A stretch of DNA of 64,000 nucleotides from Pseudomonas linyingensis (GTDB taxonomy: Bacteria; Pseudomonadota; Gammaproteobacteria; Pseudomonadales; Pseudomonadaceae), in contig NZ_FNZE01000005.1 of the NCBI RefSeq assembly GCF_900109175.1, positions 124,001 through 188,000 of the forward strand, given 5' to 3'. Under the pieces are notes generated by a model, which saw only the letters and a list, made by a program, of their open reading frames with translations, was not told the DNA's origin and did no database searches. The position numbers and the translations under genes were made by a program. Positions 1 to 8,351 of this stretch are shown piece after piece (the stretch's first letter is position 1; each line of letters starts with the position of its first letter).

Positions 1-621
1 GGTCTGCAGCGGGACGATCTCATCGGCGAAGTAGCCGTCGGCCATGGCATCGCGGGCGCGCTGCAGCGAAGCCAGCGCGTAGGCGTCCTGCTCCTCGCGG
101 CTGAAGCCGTACTGCTGGGCGCAATCCTCGGCGAAGGTACCCATCAGGCGGCCCTTGTCGTAGGCGTCCTCCAGACCGTCGAAGAACATATGGTCGAGCA
201 CCTTGCCGTGGCCCATGCGGTAGCCGCCGCGGGCCTTGTCGAGCAGGTAGGGGGCGTTGGACATGCTCTCCATGCCGCCGGCGACGATGATCTCGGCGCT
301 GCCGGCGCGCAGCAGGTCGTGGGCGAGGATGACCGTCTGCATGCCCGAGCCGCACATCTTGTTCAGGGTGTTGCACAGGGTGGAGCGGGCCAGCCCGGCG
401 CCGAGGGCGGCCTGGCGCGCCGGGGCCTGGCCGAGGCCGGCGGGCAGCACGCAGCCCATCAGCACTTCCTGCACCGCGTCCGCCGGCAGGCCGCTGCGTT
501 CCACCACCGCGCGGATGGCGGCGGCGCCCAGTTCGGTCGCCTTGAAGCCCTTGAGGTCGCCCTGGAAGCCGCCCATAGGGGTGCGGGCGCTGCTGACGAT
601 GACGATCGGATCTTCTTTCAT
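1..621 (-). CDS. Acetyl-CoA acetyltransferase / beta-ketothiolase (C-terminus outside window)
   Basis: Thiolase that condenses or cleaves acetoacetyl-CoA or longer 3-ketoacyl-CoA in the cytoplasm. The first 207 residues are present and the reading frame runs off the left edge without a stop. The N-terminus carries SSARTPMGGFQG, and NKMCGSGMQ places the acyl-accepting cysteine at residue 90, the usual position for biosynthetic-type thiolases; GGMESMSNAPY follows as expected. The His and second Cys of the active site lie outside the window. It sits 14 bp downstream of an SDR dehydrogenase on the same strand, so the two probably form a fatty-acid or branched-chain beta-oxidation operon. Family is certain, chain-length preference is not. 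Confidence 0.93.
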   Translation of the reverse strand, partial: MKEDPIVIVSSARTPMGGFQGDLKGFKATELGAAAIRAVVERSGLPADAVQEVLMGCVLPAGLGQAPARQAALGAGLARSTLCNTLNKMCGSGMQTVILAHDLLRAGSAEIIVAGGMESMSNAPYLLDKARGGYRMGHGKVLDHMFFDGLEDAYDKGRLMGTFAEDCAQQYGFSREEQDAYALASLQRARDAMADGYFADEIVPLQT

Positions 622-635
622 GGACTTTTCCCCTT

Positions 636-1400
636 TCATTTGGCGGCCATGCGCAGGGCGCCGTCGAGACGGATCACCTCGCCGTTGAGCATGCTGTTCT
701 CGACGATGTGCCGCACCAGCGCGGCGTACTCCTCGGGCCGGCCGAGGCGCGGCGGGAACGGCACGCCGGCGGCCAGCGAGGCACGCACCTCGTCGGTCAT
801 CCCGGCCATCATCGGCGTCTCGAAGATCCCCGGGGCGATGGTCATCACGCGGATGCCGTAGCGCGCCAGCTCGCGGGCCGCCGGCAGGGTCATGGCGACC
901 ACCCCGCCCTTGGAGGCGGCGTAGGCGGCCTGGCCGATCTGCCCATCATAGGCGGCGATGGAGGCGGTATTGATGATCACCCCGCGCTCACCGCCCGCGT
1001 CCGGCTCGCCCTCGGCCATCGCTTCGGCGGCCAGGCGCAGCATGTTGAAACTGCCGATCAGGTTGATGCCGACGATGCGGCTGAAGCTTTCCAGGCCGTG
1101 CGGGCCATTGCGGCCGAGAACCTTCTCGCCGCCAACCACGCCAGCGCAGTTGACCAGCCCGTGCAGCGCGCCGAAGGTTTCGCGCGCCGCCGCCACGGCA
1201 TTGCGGGCGGCATCTTCATTGGTGATGTCGGCCACCAGGCCGCGGGCGTTGGCGCCCAGCTCGGCGGCGCGGGCCTCGACGGCGGCGGCGAGATCGACCA
1301 GCAGCACCTTGGCGCCCGCCTCGATCAGCCCCTTGGCGGTGGCCGCGCCCAGCCCGGAGGCCGCGCCGGTGACTAGAAAAACCTTGTTGTGGATTTGCAT
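636..1400 (-). CDS. SDR-family 3-hydroxyacyl-CoA dehydrogenase-like protein
   Basis: A 254-residue classical short-chain dehydrogenase. TGAASGLG at 11-18 is the nucleotide-binding glycine motif, Asp36 after the second strand favours NAD, NCAG is at 84-87, and Ser147, Tyr160 and Lys164 form the catalytic set (YAASK). The insert before the catalytic serine ([11 protein letters not shown]) and the C-terminal [12 protein letters not shown] resemble the type II 3-hydroxyacyl-CoA dehydrogenase (HSD17B10-like) branch. Being co-directional with and 14 bp upstream of a thiolase fits the last two steps of a beta-oxidation cycle: oxidation of the 3-hydroxyacyl-CoA, then thiolysis. The exact acyl substrate is inferred only from context. 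Confidence 0.88.
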   Translation of the reverse strand: MQIHNKVFLVTGAASGLGAATAKGLIEAGAKVLLVDLAAAVEARAAELGANARGLVADITNEDAARNAVAAARETFGALHGLVNCAGVVGGEKVLGRNGPHGLESFSRIVGINLIGSFNMLRLAAEAMAEGEPDAGGERGVIINTASIAAYDGQIGQAAYAASKGGVVAMTLPAARELARYGIRVMTIAPGIFETPMMAGMTDEVRASLAAGVPFPPRLGRPEEYAALVRHIVENSMLNGEVIRLDGALRMAAK

Positions 1401-1698
1401 GGCGAATCTCTCTCGAACAGCCGCGAAGCGGCCTTGCTGCGTGCAGCCGGGTGCCCGCGCACGGACGGCGCAACGTCTTGATCTGGATTTTTTGGGAGGT
1501 GGCGAACGACTAGTCGGGCAGGCCCGCGGGGGGATGCACGATCGGGAAGCAGGGCGGCATGGCGGTTTCCTTTCTTGTTATGGGCCCCGACGCACACTCA
1601 GCAACCGCTGGCAGTTGTCGTCTAGAGCCTTGGAAGCACGGCAAGCGTGTTGACTTCATATTGGTCAGCCACCGCCCGCCCGACAATGGCCGTTCTTC
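1401..1698. other. Intergenic region between SDR gene and AraC gene
   Basis: About 300 bp without a convincing gene. It should hold the promoter of the SDR-thiolase operon and the 3' end of the AraC transcript. Small overlapping open frames exist but show no family resemblance. No clear operator or terminator was seen. Confidence 0.5.
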
Positions 1699-2739
1699 TC
1701 AATCTGCGTGACCGTTTTGGCCAATCGCCGGCGCGAGGATCAGCGTGCGGTAGTGGCCGGGGTTGGTCCCCGTCCACTTGCGAAAGGCCTTGTAGAACGC
1801 ACTGACGTCGGCGAAACCAAGGCGCTCGGCGATCTCGCCGAAGGTCACCTCGGCGTCGGCCAGCCAGGCGGTGGCCATCTCCTGGCGCACGGCATCCTTG
1901 ATCGCCTGGTAGGACTGACCGACCTCGGCCAGACGCCGGCGCAGGGTCGAGGGCGACATGCACAGCGCCTGCGCCAGCGCCTCGCTGGTCGGCCACTGCT
2001 CGGCGGGCAGGCTGCGCAGATGGACCTTGATGCGGTGGGCCATGCTGCCGGTGTCGCGGTACTTGACCAGGATGTTCGACGGCGCCTTGGCGAGGAAGGC
2101 CTGCGCCTCGGCCTCGCTGCGCCGCACCGGCAGATCCAGTACCTCGGCGGCGAAGATGAAGCGCGTCGAGGGCCGGCCGAAGCGCAGGTTCTCCGAAAAC
2201 ATCACCCGGTAGTCGTCGGTGTACGCCGGCGCAGCGCAGCGCAGCTCGGCCGCCAGCAGGGGAAAGCGCCGGCCGACCAGCCAGCAGGCCAGGCCGTGCA
2301 GCATCAGCCAGAAGGTGAAGTAGGCAAAGGGCCGGCAGGGTTCGCCGCTACGCTCGCGCAGCACCACCTCGGCCAGGCTCTGGCTGCGGCTGAGGGTGGC
2401 GCGAAAGTTCTCGAAGGTCAGGGCGAAGAACTCCAGAGCGGTATGCAGCGCCTCCTCCAGAGTAGCCTGGCTCCGGCAGGCGCGGCAGAGGAAGGCGAAG
2501 CTGCCCGAGCGCATGCGTCGTGGGTCCATGCCGAAGAACTCGTCGTCGAAGCGCCGGGCCAGACGCAGCCACAGGCGGCTGTACACGCCCACCTCCACCC
2601 GCGCCGCAGGATCGGCCAGCACAGCCGGCTCCAGACCCACCTCGCGCAGCAACGCCTCCAGCGGCTCGCCGCGCCGGGCGAAGGCCTGCAGGGCCTCCTC
2701 GACCATGCGAATGGAGATGGTGTCCTTCTGCCTTGGCAC
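1699..2739 (-). CDS. AraC-family transcriptional regulator (OruR/arabinose-binding-domain type)
   Basis: DNA-binding regulator with an N-terminal ligand domain and a C-terminal double helix-turn-helix. The HTH parts are visible as ALCMSPSTLRRRLAE and EIAERLGFADVSAFYKAFR followed by WTGTNPGHYR. Many Pseudomonas relatives begin with RQKDTISI close to the N-terminus, so the GTG just before PRQKDTISI was chosen. An upstream GTG would add 33 residues, and an internal ATG at MVEEAL is also possible. It lies upstream of the SDR-thiolase genes on the same strand and could control them, which is inference from position only. A perfect REP palindrome lies upstream of it. Confidence 0.85.
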   Translation of the reverse strand: MPRQKDTISIRMVEEALQAFARRGEPLEALLREVGLEPAVLADPAARVEVGVYSRLWLRLARRFDDEFFGMDPRRMRSGSFAFLCRACRSQATLEEALHTALEFFALTFENFRATLSRSQSLAEVVLRERSGEPCRPFAYFTFWLMLHGLACWLVGRRFPLLAAELRCAAPAYTDDYRVMFSENLRFGRPSTRFIFAAEVLDLPVRRSEAEAQAFLAKAPSNILVKYRDTGSMAHRIKVHLRSLPAEQWPTSEALAQALCMSPSTLRRRLAEVGQSYQAIKDAVRQEMATAWLADAEVTFGEIAERLGFADVSAFYKAFRKWTGTNPGHYRTLILAPAIGQNGHAD

Positions 2740-2847
2740 TGCGCGCTGGTTCACGGGTCCTGGTTCCGCTGAAAGGGGGCGGACACCATAAAGAAGCCGG
2801 GGCGACAAAACCAGACTGGCGGGAGGTCTGCGCGCCACGGTTGAGCC

Positions 2848-2906
2848 TGGAGGAGCGAATTCATTCGCGACCCTGTCGCGAAGTCGCGAATGAATTCGCT
2901 CCTCCA
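2848..2906. repeat. REP-like perfect palindrome (copy 1)
   Basis: Two 23-bp arms that are exact reverse complements flank a 13-base loop. The core is GCGAATTCATTCGC, shared with two other copies in this window near 4.2 kb and 55.8 kb. It lies between the araC start and the nnrS stop. Such extragenic palindromes are typical of Pseudomonas genomes and may also stop transcription. Confidence 0.85.
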
Positions 2907-2916
2907 GAAGATTGTC

Positions 2917-4107
2917 CTACCCCGGCTGACCGTCCAGCCGCGGCTGGCACAGCATCGGCGCGTAGTACCAGACGAACAGGCCGAAGGCGGCGGTCCAGGC
3001 GGCGCCGGCCAGCAGCAGGCTGCCCTGCGGCCAGAACGGCGGCAGCAACACCCGCGCCGCGGTGCCGAGGTTGACCAAGGCGAAGGCCCAGGCCATGGCT
3101 GCCGGCGGTTGCAGCGGCCGGCCGGTGTGGCCGAGGCTGACCCGCGCGACCATGGCGAGGATCAGCCCGCCCATGCCGCCCACCCCCAGCGCGTGCAGCG
3201 CCAGGCTGGCATTGGCGAGCAGACCGAAGTGCCACAGCGCCTGCCCGGCCAGGGCGAGCACCAGCCAGGCGTAGGCCAGGTGCAGCGACCACAACAGCGG
3301 CACCCGCCACAGGCCGGCGTCGTGCCAGCGCGCCAGGCGCACGCCATGCAGCAGCGCCACCAGGGCGAACAGCGCGCCCAGCCAGGCCTGCGCCTGCAGC
3401 GCCGGCCCCGTGGCGGTGAGCACGGCGAGCAGCACCAGGCCGCCCTGCGCGCTCCACTCCAGCCACGGCAGCGCCGGTACCTGCGCGGTACGGCCGAGGC
3501 CGCGCTGGGTGAAGAACGGGATCACCCGCCCGCCGATCAGGCCCATCATCGCCGCCACCAGCCACAGCGCGGCGATCACGCCCTGGCGCTGCCAGGCCTC
3601 GTTACCCTGGGCGAGACCGAGCACGACCTGCAGATCGGCCAGGGTCAGCAGGGTGAGCACGCCGACGATGGGGTAGTTGCGCACCTGGCGCACCGCCCAG
3701 AGCATGCGTCCGAGCAGCAGCGCCACCGTGGGCAGGAAGGCCAGTTCGAGGGGGATCAGCAGCCACAGCGGCGCGCCGAGCAGCCAGGCCAGGCGTGCGG
3801 CCAGCCACAGCGCGGCCAGCGCGGCGAGCGGCGGGCCGCTGAGGCCGGGCCTGCCGGTCCAATTCTGCGCCGCGGTGAGCAGGAAGCCGGCGATGATCGA
3901 CGCACCGAAGCCGAACAGCATCTCGTGACGATGCCAGCCCAGCGCGCCGCCGGCCGGTTGCCAGGCGGGCCACCAGCCAGCCAGCACACCGAGCCAGAGG
4001 GGAATGGCCAGCGCTGCGAAGGCCGCGCCGGCGAGGAAGAAGGGACGAAAACCGAGGCGCCACAGCGGCGCGATCTGCAACAGGGCCTTGCGGTCGACCA
4101 ATTGCAT
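2917..4107 (-). CDS. nnrS: NnrS family membrane protein
   Basis: A 396-residue, very hydrophobic protein with about twelve membrane segments. The conserved NnrS signatures GWHRHEMLFGFG and FLLTAAQNWTGRP are near residues 58-85. NnrS proteins are haem- and copper-containing membrane proteins linked to nitric-oxide tolerance and denitrification; their chemistry is not settled. A ribosome site TAAGGAATCCCC precedes the ATG. It is downstream of flavohemoglobin and a NorR regulator, but a 226-bp gap filled with three palindromic repeats separates it from hmp, so co-transcription is uncertain. Confidence 0.92.
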   Translation of the reverse strand: MQLVDRKALLQIAPLWRLGFRPFFLAGAAFAALAIPLWLGVLAGWWPAWQPAGGALGWHRHEMLFGFGASIIAGFLLTAAQNWTGRPGLSGPPLAALAALWLAARLAWLLGAPLWLLIPLELAFLPTVALLLGRMLWAVRQVRNYPIVGVLTLLTLADLQVVLGLAQGNEAWQRQGVIAALWLVAAMMGLIGGRVIPFFTQRGLGRTAQVPALPWLEWSAQGGLVLLAVLTATGPALQAQAWLGALFALVALLHGVRLARWHDAGLWRVPLLWSLHLAYAWLVLALAGQALWHFGLLANASLALHALGVGGMGGLILAMVARVSLGHTGRPLQPPAAMAWAFALVNLGTAARVLLPPFWPQGSLLLAGAAWTAAFGLFVWYYAPMLCQPRLDGQPG

Positions 4108-4124
4108 GGGGATTCCTTAACGGT

Positions 4125-4197
4125 GATGGTGCGCACGCCCCCGCGTGGGCACCGGGGTGGACGCCCCGCCTCCCTGTTGGGGACGCGGGGCACCATC
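4125..4197. repeat. Imperfect inverted repeat (GATGGTGC...GCACCATC)
   Basis: GATGGTGC at the left end pairs with GCACCATC at the right end, with GC-rich partly complementary sequence between. It is the first of three consecutive palindromic elements in the nnrS-hmp gap and has a different core from the GCGAATTCATTCGC family. Confidence 0.55.
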
Positions 4198-4198
4198 C

Positions 4199-4257
4199 TG
4201 TAGGGGCGAATTCATTCGCCAAAAGGCCTCGTAAAGGCGAATGAATTCGCCCCTACA
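4199..4257. repeat. REP-like perfect palindrome (copy 2)
   Basis: Two exact 22-bp complementary arms around a 15-base loop, beginning TGTAGGGGCGAATTC. The arms match copy 3 near 55.8 kb except for one base in that copy's left arm, and share the GCGAATTCATTCGC core with copy 1. Confidence 0.85.
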
Positions 4258-4262
4258 CCGCC

Positions 4263-4320
4263 GGTAGGGCGCCCTCGGCGCATGGCGACAGTCCGCCGCC
4301 GGCAGCGAGTACGCCCTACC
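4263..4320. repeat. Inverted repeat GGTAGGGCG...CGCCCTACC
   Basis: Nine-base perfect arms about 40 bases apart, immediately downstream of the hmp stop and next to REP copy 2. It is the third palindromic element stacked in this gap and may serve as the hmp 3' end structure. Confidence 0.5.
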
Positions 4321-4333
4321 CGCTGAGCCTAGC

Positions 4334-5515
4334 TCAAGCCTCCAGCGCCGCCGCCGGGCCGAAGAACTCGTAGCGGCACTGCGCTTCCGGCACGCCCAGC
4401 TCGTTCAGCTGCTTCTTCACCTGGGCCATGAACGGCTTCGGACCGAGGAAGTAGGCGTCCAGGTCGCGCTGCTCGGGCAGCCAGTCAGCCAGCAGCGCGG
4501 TGCTGCTGAAGCCCTCGGCGTCGGCGGCATCGCCTTCGCGCGGCTCGCTGTAGCAGTAGAAGCGGGTCAGCTGCGGGTGCTGCTCGCTCTTGGCGTCCAG
4601 CCACTCGCGGAACGCGTGCACGCCACCGTGACGGGCGAAGTGGATGAAGCGCACTTCACGGCCGCTCGCCAGCGCCTGCTCGAGCATGGCCACCGCCGGG
4701 GTGATGCCGACACCGGCGGTGATCAGCGCCAGCGGCTTGTCGCTGTCGGCGAGGACGAAGTCGCCGGCCGGCGGGAAGACTTCCAGCTCGTCGCCGACCT
4801 GCACCTGGTCGTGGAGGAAGTTGGAGATCACCCCGCCCTCCTCGCGCTTGACGCTGATGCGCAGCTCGCGGCCGTTCGGCGCGGCGGACAGCGAGTAGTT
4901 GCGGCGGGTTTCCTCGCCGTCGATAACGAAGCGCAGGCCCAGGTACTGGCCCGGCACGAAGTCCGGCACCGCGCCGCCGTCGACCGGCTGCAGGTAGAAG
5001 GAGGTGATCTCCTCGCTCTCGGCTTCCTTGCGCGCCACGCGGAACTGGCGCGAACCGCGCCAGCCGCCTTCCTTGCTCTCGTTGGCGGCGTATACCGCCT
5101 CCTCGGCGCCGATCAGGATGTCGGCCAGCTGGCCATAGGCGGCAGCCCAGGCGGCGATCACCTCGTCGGTGGCGATTTCCTCGCCGAGCACTTCGCGGAT
5201 GGCGCGCAGCAGGCAGGCGCCGACGATCGGGTAGTGCTCCGGGAGGATCTGCAGGGAGACGTGCTTGTGCACGATCTGGCCGACCAGCGGGCCGAGCGCC
5301 TCGAGGCGGTCGATGTGGCGGGCGTACATCAGCACGCTGTTGGCCAGCGCGCGCGGCTGGTCACCGCTGGCCTGGTGGGCCTGGTTGAACAGCACCTTCA
5401 CCTGCGGGTATTCGCCGAGCATGATCTTGTAGAAATGCTTGGTCAGCGCTTCGCCGCCGGTTTCCAGCAGCGGGACGGTGGCCTTGATGATGGCGCGGTG
5501 TTGATCGGACAGCAT
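4334..5515 (-). CDS. hmp: Flavohemoglobin, nitric oxide dioxygenase
   Basis: Cytoplasmic enzyme that oxidises NO to nitrate using NAD(P)H and oxygen. The 393 residues comprise an N-terminal globin (to about residue 140) and a FAD/NAD reductase module. Globin residues Tyr29, Gln53, proximal His85 and Tyr95 are in the same positions as in E. coli Hmp. RNYSLSAAP binds FAD and ALITAGVGITPAVAML binds NAD. The ATG follows CAGGAGTCGTCC, a good ribosome site; an upstream in-frame ATG would add a 46-residue extension unlike the family. It is divergent from a NorR-type regulator and has NorR sites and a sigma-54-like element upstream, so NO induction is expected. It is the Pseudomonas fhp gene by context. 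Confidence 0.97.
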   Translation of the reverse strand: MLSDQHRAIIKATVPLLETGGEALTKHFYKIMLGEYPQVKVLFNQAHQASGDQPRALANSVLMYARHIDRLEALGPLVGQIVHKHVSLQILPEHYPIVGACLLRAIREVLGEEIATDEVIAAWAAAYGQLADILIGAEEAVYAANESKEGGWRGSRQFRVARKEAESEEITSFYLQPVDGGAVPDFVPGQYLGLRFVIDGEETRRNYSLSAAPNGRELRISVKREEGGVISNFLHDQVQVGDELEVFPPAGDFVLADSDKPLALITAGVGITPAVAMLEQALASGREVRFIHFARHGGVHAFREWLDAKSEQHPQLTRFYCYSEPREGDAADAEGFSSTALLADWLPEQRDLDAYFLGPKPFMAQVKKQLNELGVPEAQCRYEFFGPAAALEA

Positions 5516-5587
5516 GGACGACTCCTGAAAGTGATCAATCGGTGAGCGGCCATCGACAGGCCGCGATACTGCAAGCACAATGGATAT

Positions 5588-5603
5588 ATCAGTTTTCGTG
5601 CCA
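5588..5603 (-). promoter_or_regulatory. Candidate sigma-54 promoter of hmp
   Basis: Reading toward hmp the sequence is TGGCACGAAAACTGAT. The -24 part TGGCACG is a perfect sigma-54 match, but the -12 part has CTGA where TTGC is expected. It lies about 75 bases before the hmp start with NorR sites upstream, the right geometry for NorR activation. Confidence 0.5.
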
Positions 5604-5645
5604 TGTTTTTTATTCAATAAAATCAATGACTTATTGTTTTCTAAA

Positions 5646-5700
5646 GTCATCATGACAACATAAATTCGCTGTCAAACAGACAACAAGCTATCAAAATGAC
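5646..5700. promoter_or_regulatory. Three NorR-type binding sites
   Basis: GTCATCATGAC at the left is an exact GTCA-N3-TGAC site as recognised by NorR. GTCAAACAGAC 25 bases further keeps GT-N7-AC, and ATCAAAATGAC 19 bases beyond is a near match that overlaps the norR start. Three clustered enhancers upstream of a sigma-54 promoter is the arrangement known for NorR in E. coli. Confidence 0.7.
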
Positions 5701-7249
5701 AACGCATCCCCTGCTGCGCGCCCTGATCCCACTGGTGGCCGACCTGTCCCGCGACCTTCCCGAGGAGGAACGCTACCGCCGCCTGCTCGGCGCGCTGCGC
5801 GCGCTGCTGCCTGCCGATGCCGCCGCCCTGCTGCGCCTGGACGGCGACACCCTGGTGCCGCTGGCCGTCGACGGCCTGAGCCCCGATACCCTCGGCCGGC
5901 GCTTCCGGGTCAGCGAGCACCCGCGCTTCGAGAGCCTGCTGGGGCACCGCGGCCTGACCCGCTTCGCCGCCGACTGCGCGCTGCCCGACCCCTATGACGG
6001 TCTGGTCGAGGGTCTCGACGGCCATCTGGAAGTGCACGACTGCCTGGGCTGCCCGCTGTACGTCGACGAGCAGCCCTGGGGCCTGCTGACTCTGGATGCC
6101 CTCGACCCGGCGAGCTTCGACAACCTCAACCTGGACAACCTGGAAGCCTTCGCCAGCCTGGCCGCCGCCACCGTGCGCGCCGCCGAGCGGATCGACGCCC
6201 TGACCCGCCGCGCCGAGCACGACGAACAACTGGTCGAGGTCTACCGCGAGGCTGCCGGCCAGCAGGCCAGCCGCGAACTGGTCGGCCAGAGCCGCGAGCA
6301 CCGGCGCCTGCTCGATGAGATCGCGGTGGTCGCCGGCAGCGACCTGAGCGTGCTGATCAGCGGCGAAACCGGCGTCGGCAAGGAGCTGGTCGCCCAGGCG
6401 ATTCACAACGCCTCGCCGCGCGCGCGCAAGCCGCTGATCAGCCTCAACTGCGCGGCGCTGCCGGACACCCTGGTGGAAAGCGAGCTGTTCGGCCACGCCC
6501 GCGGCGCCTTCTCCGGCGCGGTCAGCGAGCGCCACGGCAAGTTCGAGCTGGCCGACGGCGGCAGCCTGTTCCTCGACGAGGTCGGCGAACTACCGCTGGC
6601 CGTGCAAGCCAAGCTGCTGCGCGTGCTGCAGAGTGGCCAGCTGCAGCGGGTCGGTTCGGACCGCGAGCACCACGTCGACGTGCGGGTGATCGCCGCCACC
6701 AACCGCGACCTGGCCGAGGAAGTGCGCGCCGGGCGCTTCCGCGCCGACCTCTATCATCGGATCAGCGTCTATCCCCTGCCGGTGCCGCCGCTGCGCGAGC
6801 GCGGCCGCGACGTGCTGCTGCTGGCCGGCTTCTTCCTCGAGGAAAACCGCGCCCGCCTCGGCCTGCGCAGCCTGCGTCTGACCAGCGAGGCCCAGGCCGC
6901 GCTGCTGGGCTACGACTGGCCGGGCAACGTGCGCGAGCTGGAGCACCTGATCGGCCGCGCCGCGCTCAAGGCGATGGCCGCCAGCGGCGAGCGGCGGCGC
7001 ATTCTCAGCATCGGCGCCGAACTGCTGGATCTGCAGGGCCGGCACGCCACTGCGCCGCCGCCCGACAGCCCGGCCAGCAGCCCGCCCCCAGCGGTCGGCG
7101 ACCTGCGCGAGGCGGTCGAGCAGTTCCAGCGCCAGCAGATCGGCGCCGCGCTGGAGCAGCATCAGCATAACTGGGCCGCCGCCGCCCGCGAGCTGGGCAT
7201 GGACCGCGCCAACCTGCACCGCCTGGCCAAGCGGCTGGGGCTGCGCTGA
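5696..7249 (+). CDS. norR: NorR/FhpR nitric-oxide-responsive sigma-54 activator
   Basis: A 517-residue enhancer-binding protein. The N-terminal GAF domain (about 1-170) would hold the NO-sensing iron. The AAA+ domain has Walker A GETGVGKE at 223-230, the sigma-54 contact loop at 270-275 as GAFSGA (the usual form is GAFTGA), and Walker B FLDEVGE near 292. The C-terminal Fis-type helix-turn-helix ends in [21 protein letters not shown]. It is transcribed away from hmp and is expected to bind the sites between the two genes. Only a weak ribosome site precedes the ATG. FhpR is an equally good name in Pseudomonas. Confidence 0.95.
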   Translation: MTTHPLLRALIPLVADLSRDLPEEERYRRLLGALRALLPADAAALLRLDGDTLVPLAVDGLSPDTLGRRFRVSEHPRFESLLGHRGLTRFAADCALPDPYDGLVEGLDGHLEVHDCLGCPLYVDEQPWGLLTLDALDPASFDNLNLDNLEAFASLAAATVRAAERIDALTRRAEHDEQLVEVYREAAGQQASRELVGQSREHRRLLDEIAVVAGSDLSVLISGETGVGKELVAQAIHNASPRARKPLISLNCAALPDTLVESELFGHARGAFSGAVSERHGKFELADGGSLFLDEVGELPLAVQAKLLRVLQSGQLQRVGSDREHHVDVRVIAATNRDLAEEVRAGRFRADLYHRISVYPLPVPPLRERGRDVLLLAGFFLEENRARLGLRSLRLTSEAQAALLGYDWPGNVRELEHLIGRAALKAMAASGERRRILSIGAELLDLQGRHATAPPPDSPASSPPPAVGDLREAVEQFQRQQIGAALEQHQHNWAAAARELGMDRANLHRLAKRLGLR

Positions 7250-7297
7250 GGCATCCCAGCGATCGGAGCGAAGGTTTCATCGCCCCGCTGGACAGCG

Positions 7298-8218
7298 CTA
7301 GTCGATGTGCCGTGCCCAAGGGGCGCCGGCGAAGTATTCGACCAGGTAATCCATCAGCGCCTGCACGCGCGCGGGGCGGCTGCGCCCGGGCGGGGTGACC
7401 AGGTGCAGGGCGATCGGCTCCACCTGCCAGTCGTCCATCACGGTCTCCAGCGCGCCCGACTGCAGGTCCTGCCAGACCAAGAACTCGGGCTGCAGGGCCA
7501 GTCCCAGCCCGGCGTGCAGCGCGGGCGCCAGCGCTTCGGCGTTGTTCACCCGCAGCGGCGTGCTCATCGCCTGGGTGAATTCGCCGTGGCGCGGGTGACG
7601 GAAGCGCCAGCTCGGGCCGCTGCGCGAGTAGGCGTACTGCAGGGCGCGATGATTGGCCAGGTCACGGGGATGCTGGGGCCGGCCATACTGCGCGAAGTAG
7701 GCCGGCGCCCCGACCAGATGGATGCGCACGGTGCACAGGCGACGGGCAAGCAGGCTGGAGTCGGCCAGGGTGGAGATGCGCAAGGCCAGGTCGAAGCGAT
7801 TCGCCACCAGGTCGACCAGTTCGTCATCGAACTCGATGTCGAGCGTGACCTCCGGGTGGAGAGCCATGAACTGCGGCAGCGCCGGGGCCAGGCGCGAGAG
7901 TCCGAAGGACATGGGCGCCGCGATGCGTATCGGTCCGCGCAGGCTGGCCGATCGCTCGGCCACTTCGGCCTCGACGGCTTCGCCGGCCTCGAGAATGCGC
8001 GCGGCATGCTCCAGCGCAAGCAGGCCGCTATCGGTCAGCGACATGCGCCGCGACGTGCGGTGAAACAGCATGACTTTCATGCGTTTTTCCAGTCGCGTGA
8101 TGGCTTTCGACACCGTGGCCTGTGACAGGGACAGTTCCTCGGCGGCTCTGGCGAAAGAGCCGGCTTCCGCGACCTTGGCGAAGATCGCCCAGGCTTCCAG
8201 GTCCGGCAATCTGCTCAT
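7298..8218 (-). CDS. LysR-family transcriptional regulator
   Basis: A 306-residue LysR protein with the N-terminal winged helix (FAKVAEAGSFARAAEELSLSQATVSKAITRLEKR) running about residues 13-47, and a periplasmic-binding-like effector domain after residue 90. It belongs to the large CrgA/AaeR-like group. It is divergent from a pirin gene, and the 133-bp gap carries a nested palindrome, so it probably controls pirin and perhaps the following hydrolase genes. The ligand cannot be read from sequence. Confidence 0.93.
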   Translation of the reverse strand: MSRLPDLEAWAIFAKVAEAGSFARAAEELSLSQATVSKAITRLEKRMKVMLFHRTSRRMSLTDSGLLALEHAARILEAGEAVEAEVAERSASLRGPIRIAAPMSFGLSRLAPALPQFMALHPEVTLDIEFDDELVDLVANRFDLALRISTLADSSLLARRLCTVRIHLVGAPAYFAQYGRPQHPRDLANHRALQYAYSRSGPSWRFRHPRHGEFTQAMSTPLRVNNAEALAPALHAGLGLALQPEFLVWQDLQSGALETVMDDWQVEPIALHLVTPPGRSRPARVQALMDYLVEYFAGAPWARHID

Positions 8219-8263
8219 GCTGAAGCTACCCCGCTGCGCGCCACGATCACATCAATAATGGAA

Positions 8264-8290
8264 AGAATGGTATTCCATACCTTCCATTCT
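8264..8290. promoter_or_regulatory. Nested palindromic operator between lysR and pirin genes
   Basis: An inner perfect palindrome GGTATTCCATACC sits inside outer arms AGAATGG and CCATTCT. The symmetry and its position between divergent genes fit a LysR operator. Confidence 0.5.
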
Positions 8291-8351
8291 GGCGAACATG
8301 TGCAGCGTCTATAGTGATTCCCATCGATGTTTCAGCAGCGGGAGAATCACC

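Noticed and set aside
5613-5626. Anr/FNR box TTGATTTTATTGAA upstream of hmp
   Set aside because: Only the left half matches TTGAT-N4-ATCAA; too weak to claim.
4334-5653. Longer hmp start with 46 extra residues
   Set aside because: The upstream part covers the promoter and NorR-site region and is not homologous to flavohemoglobins.
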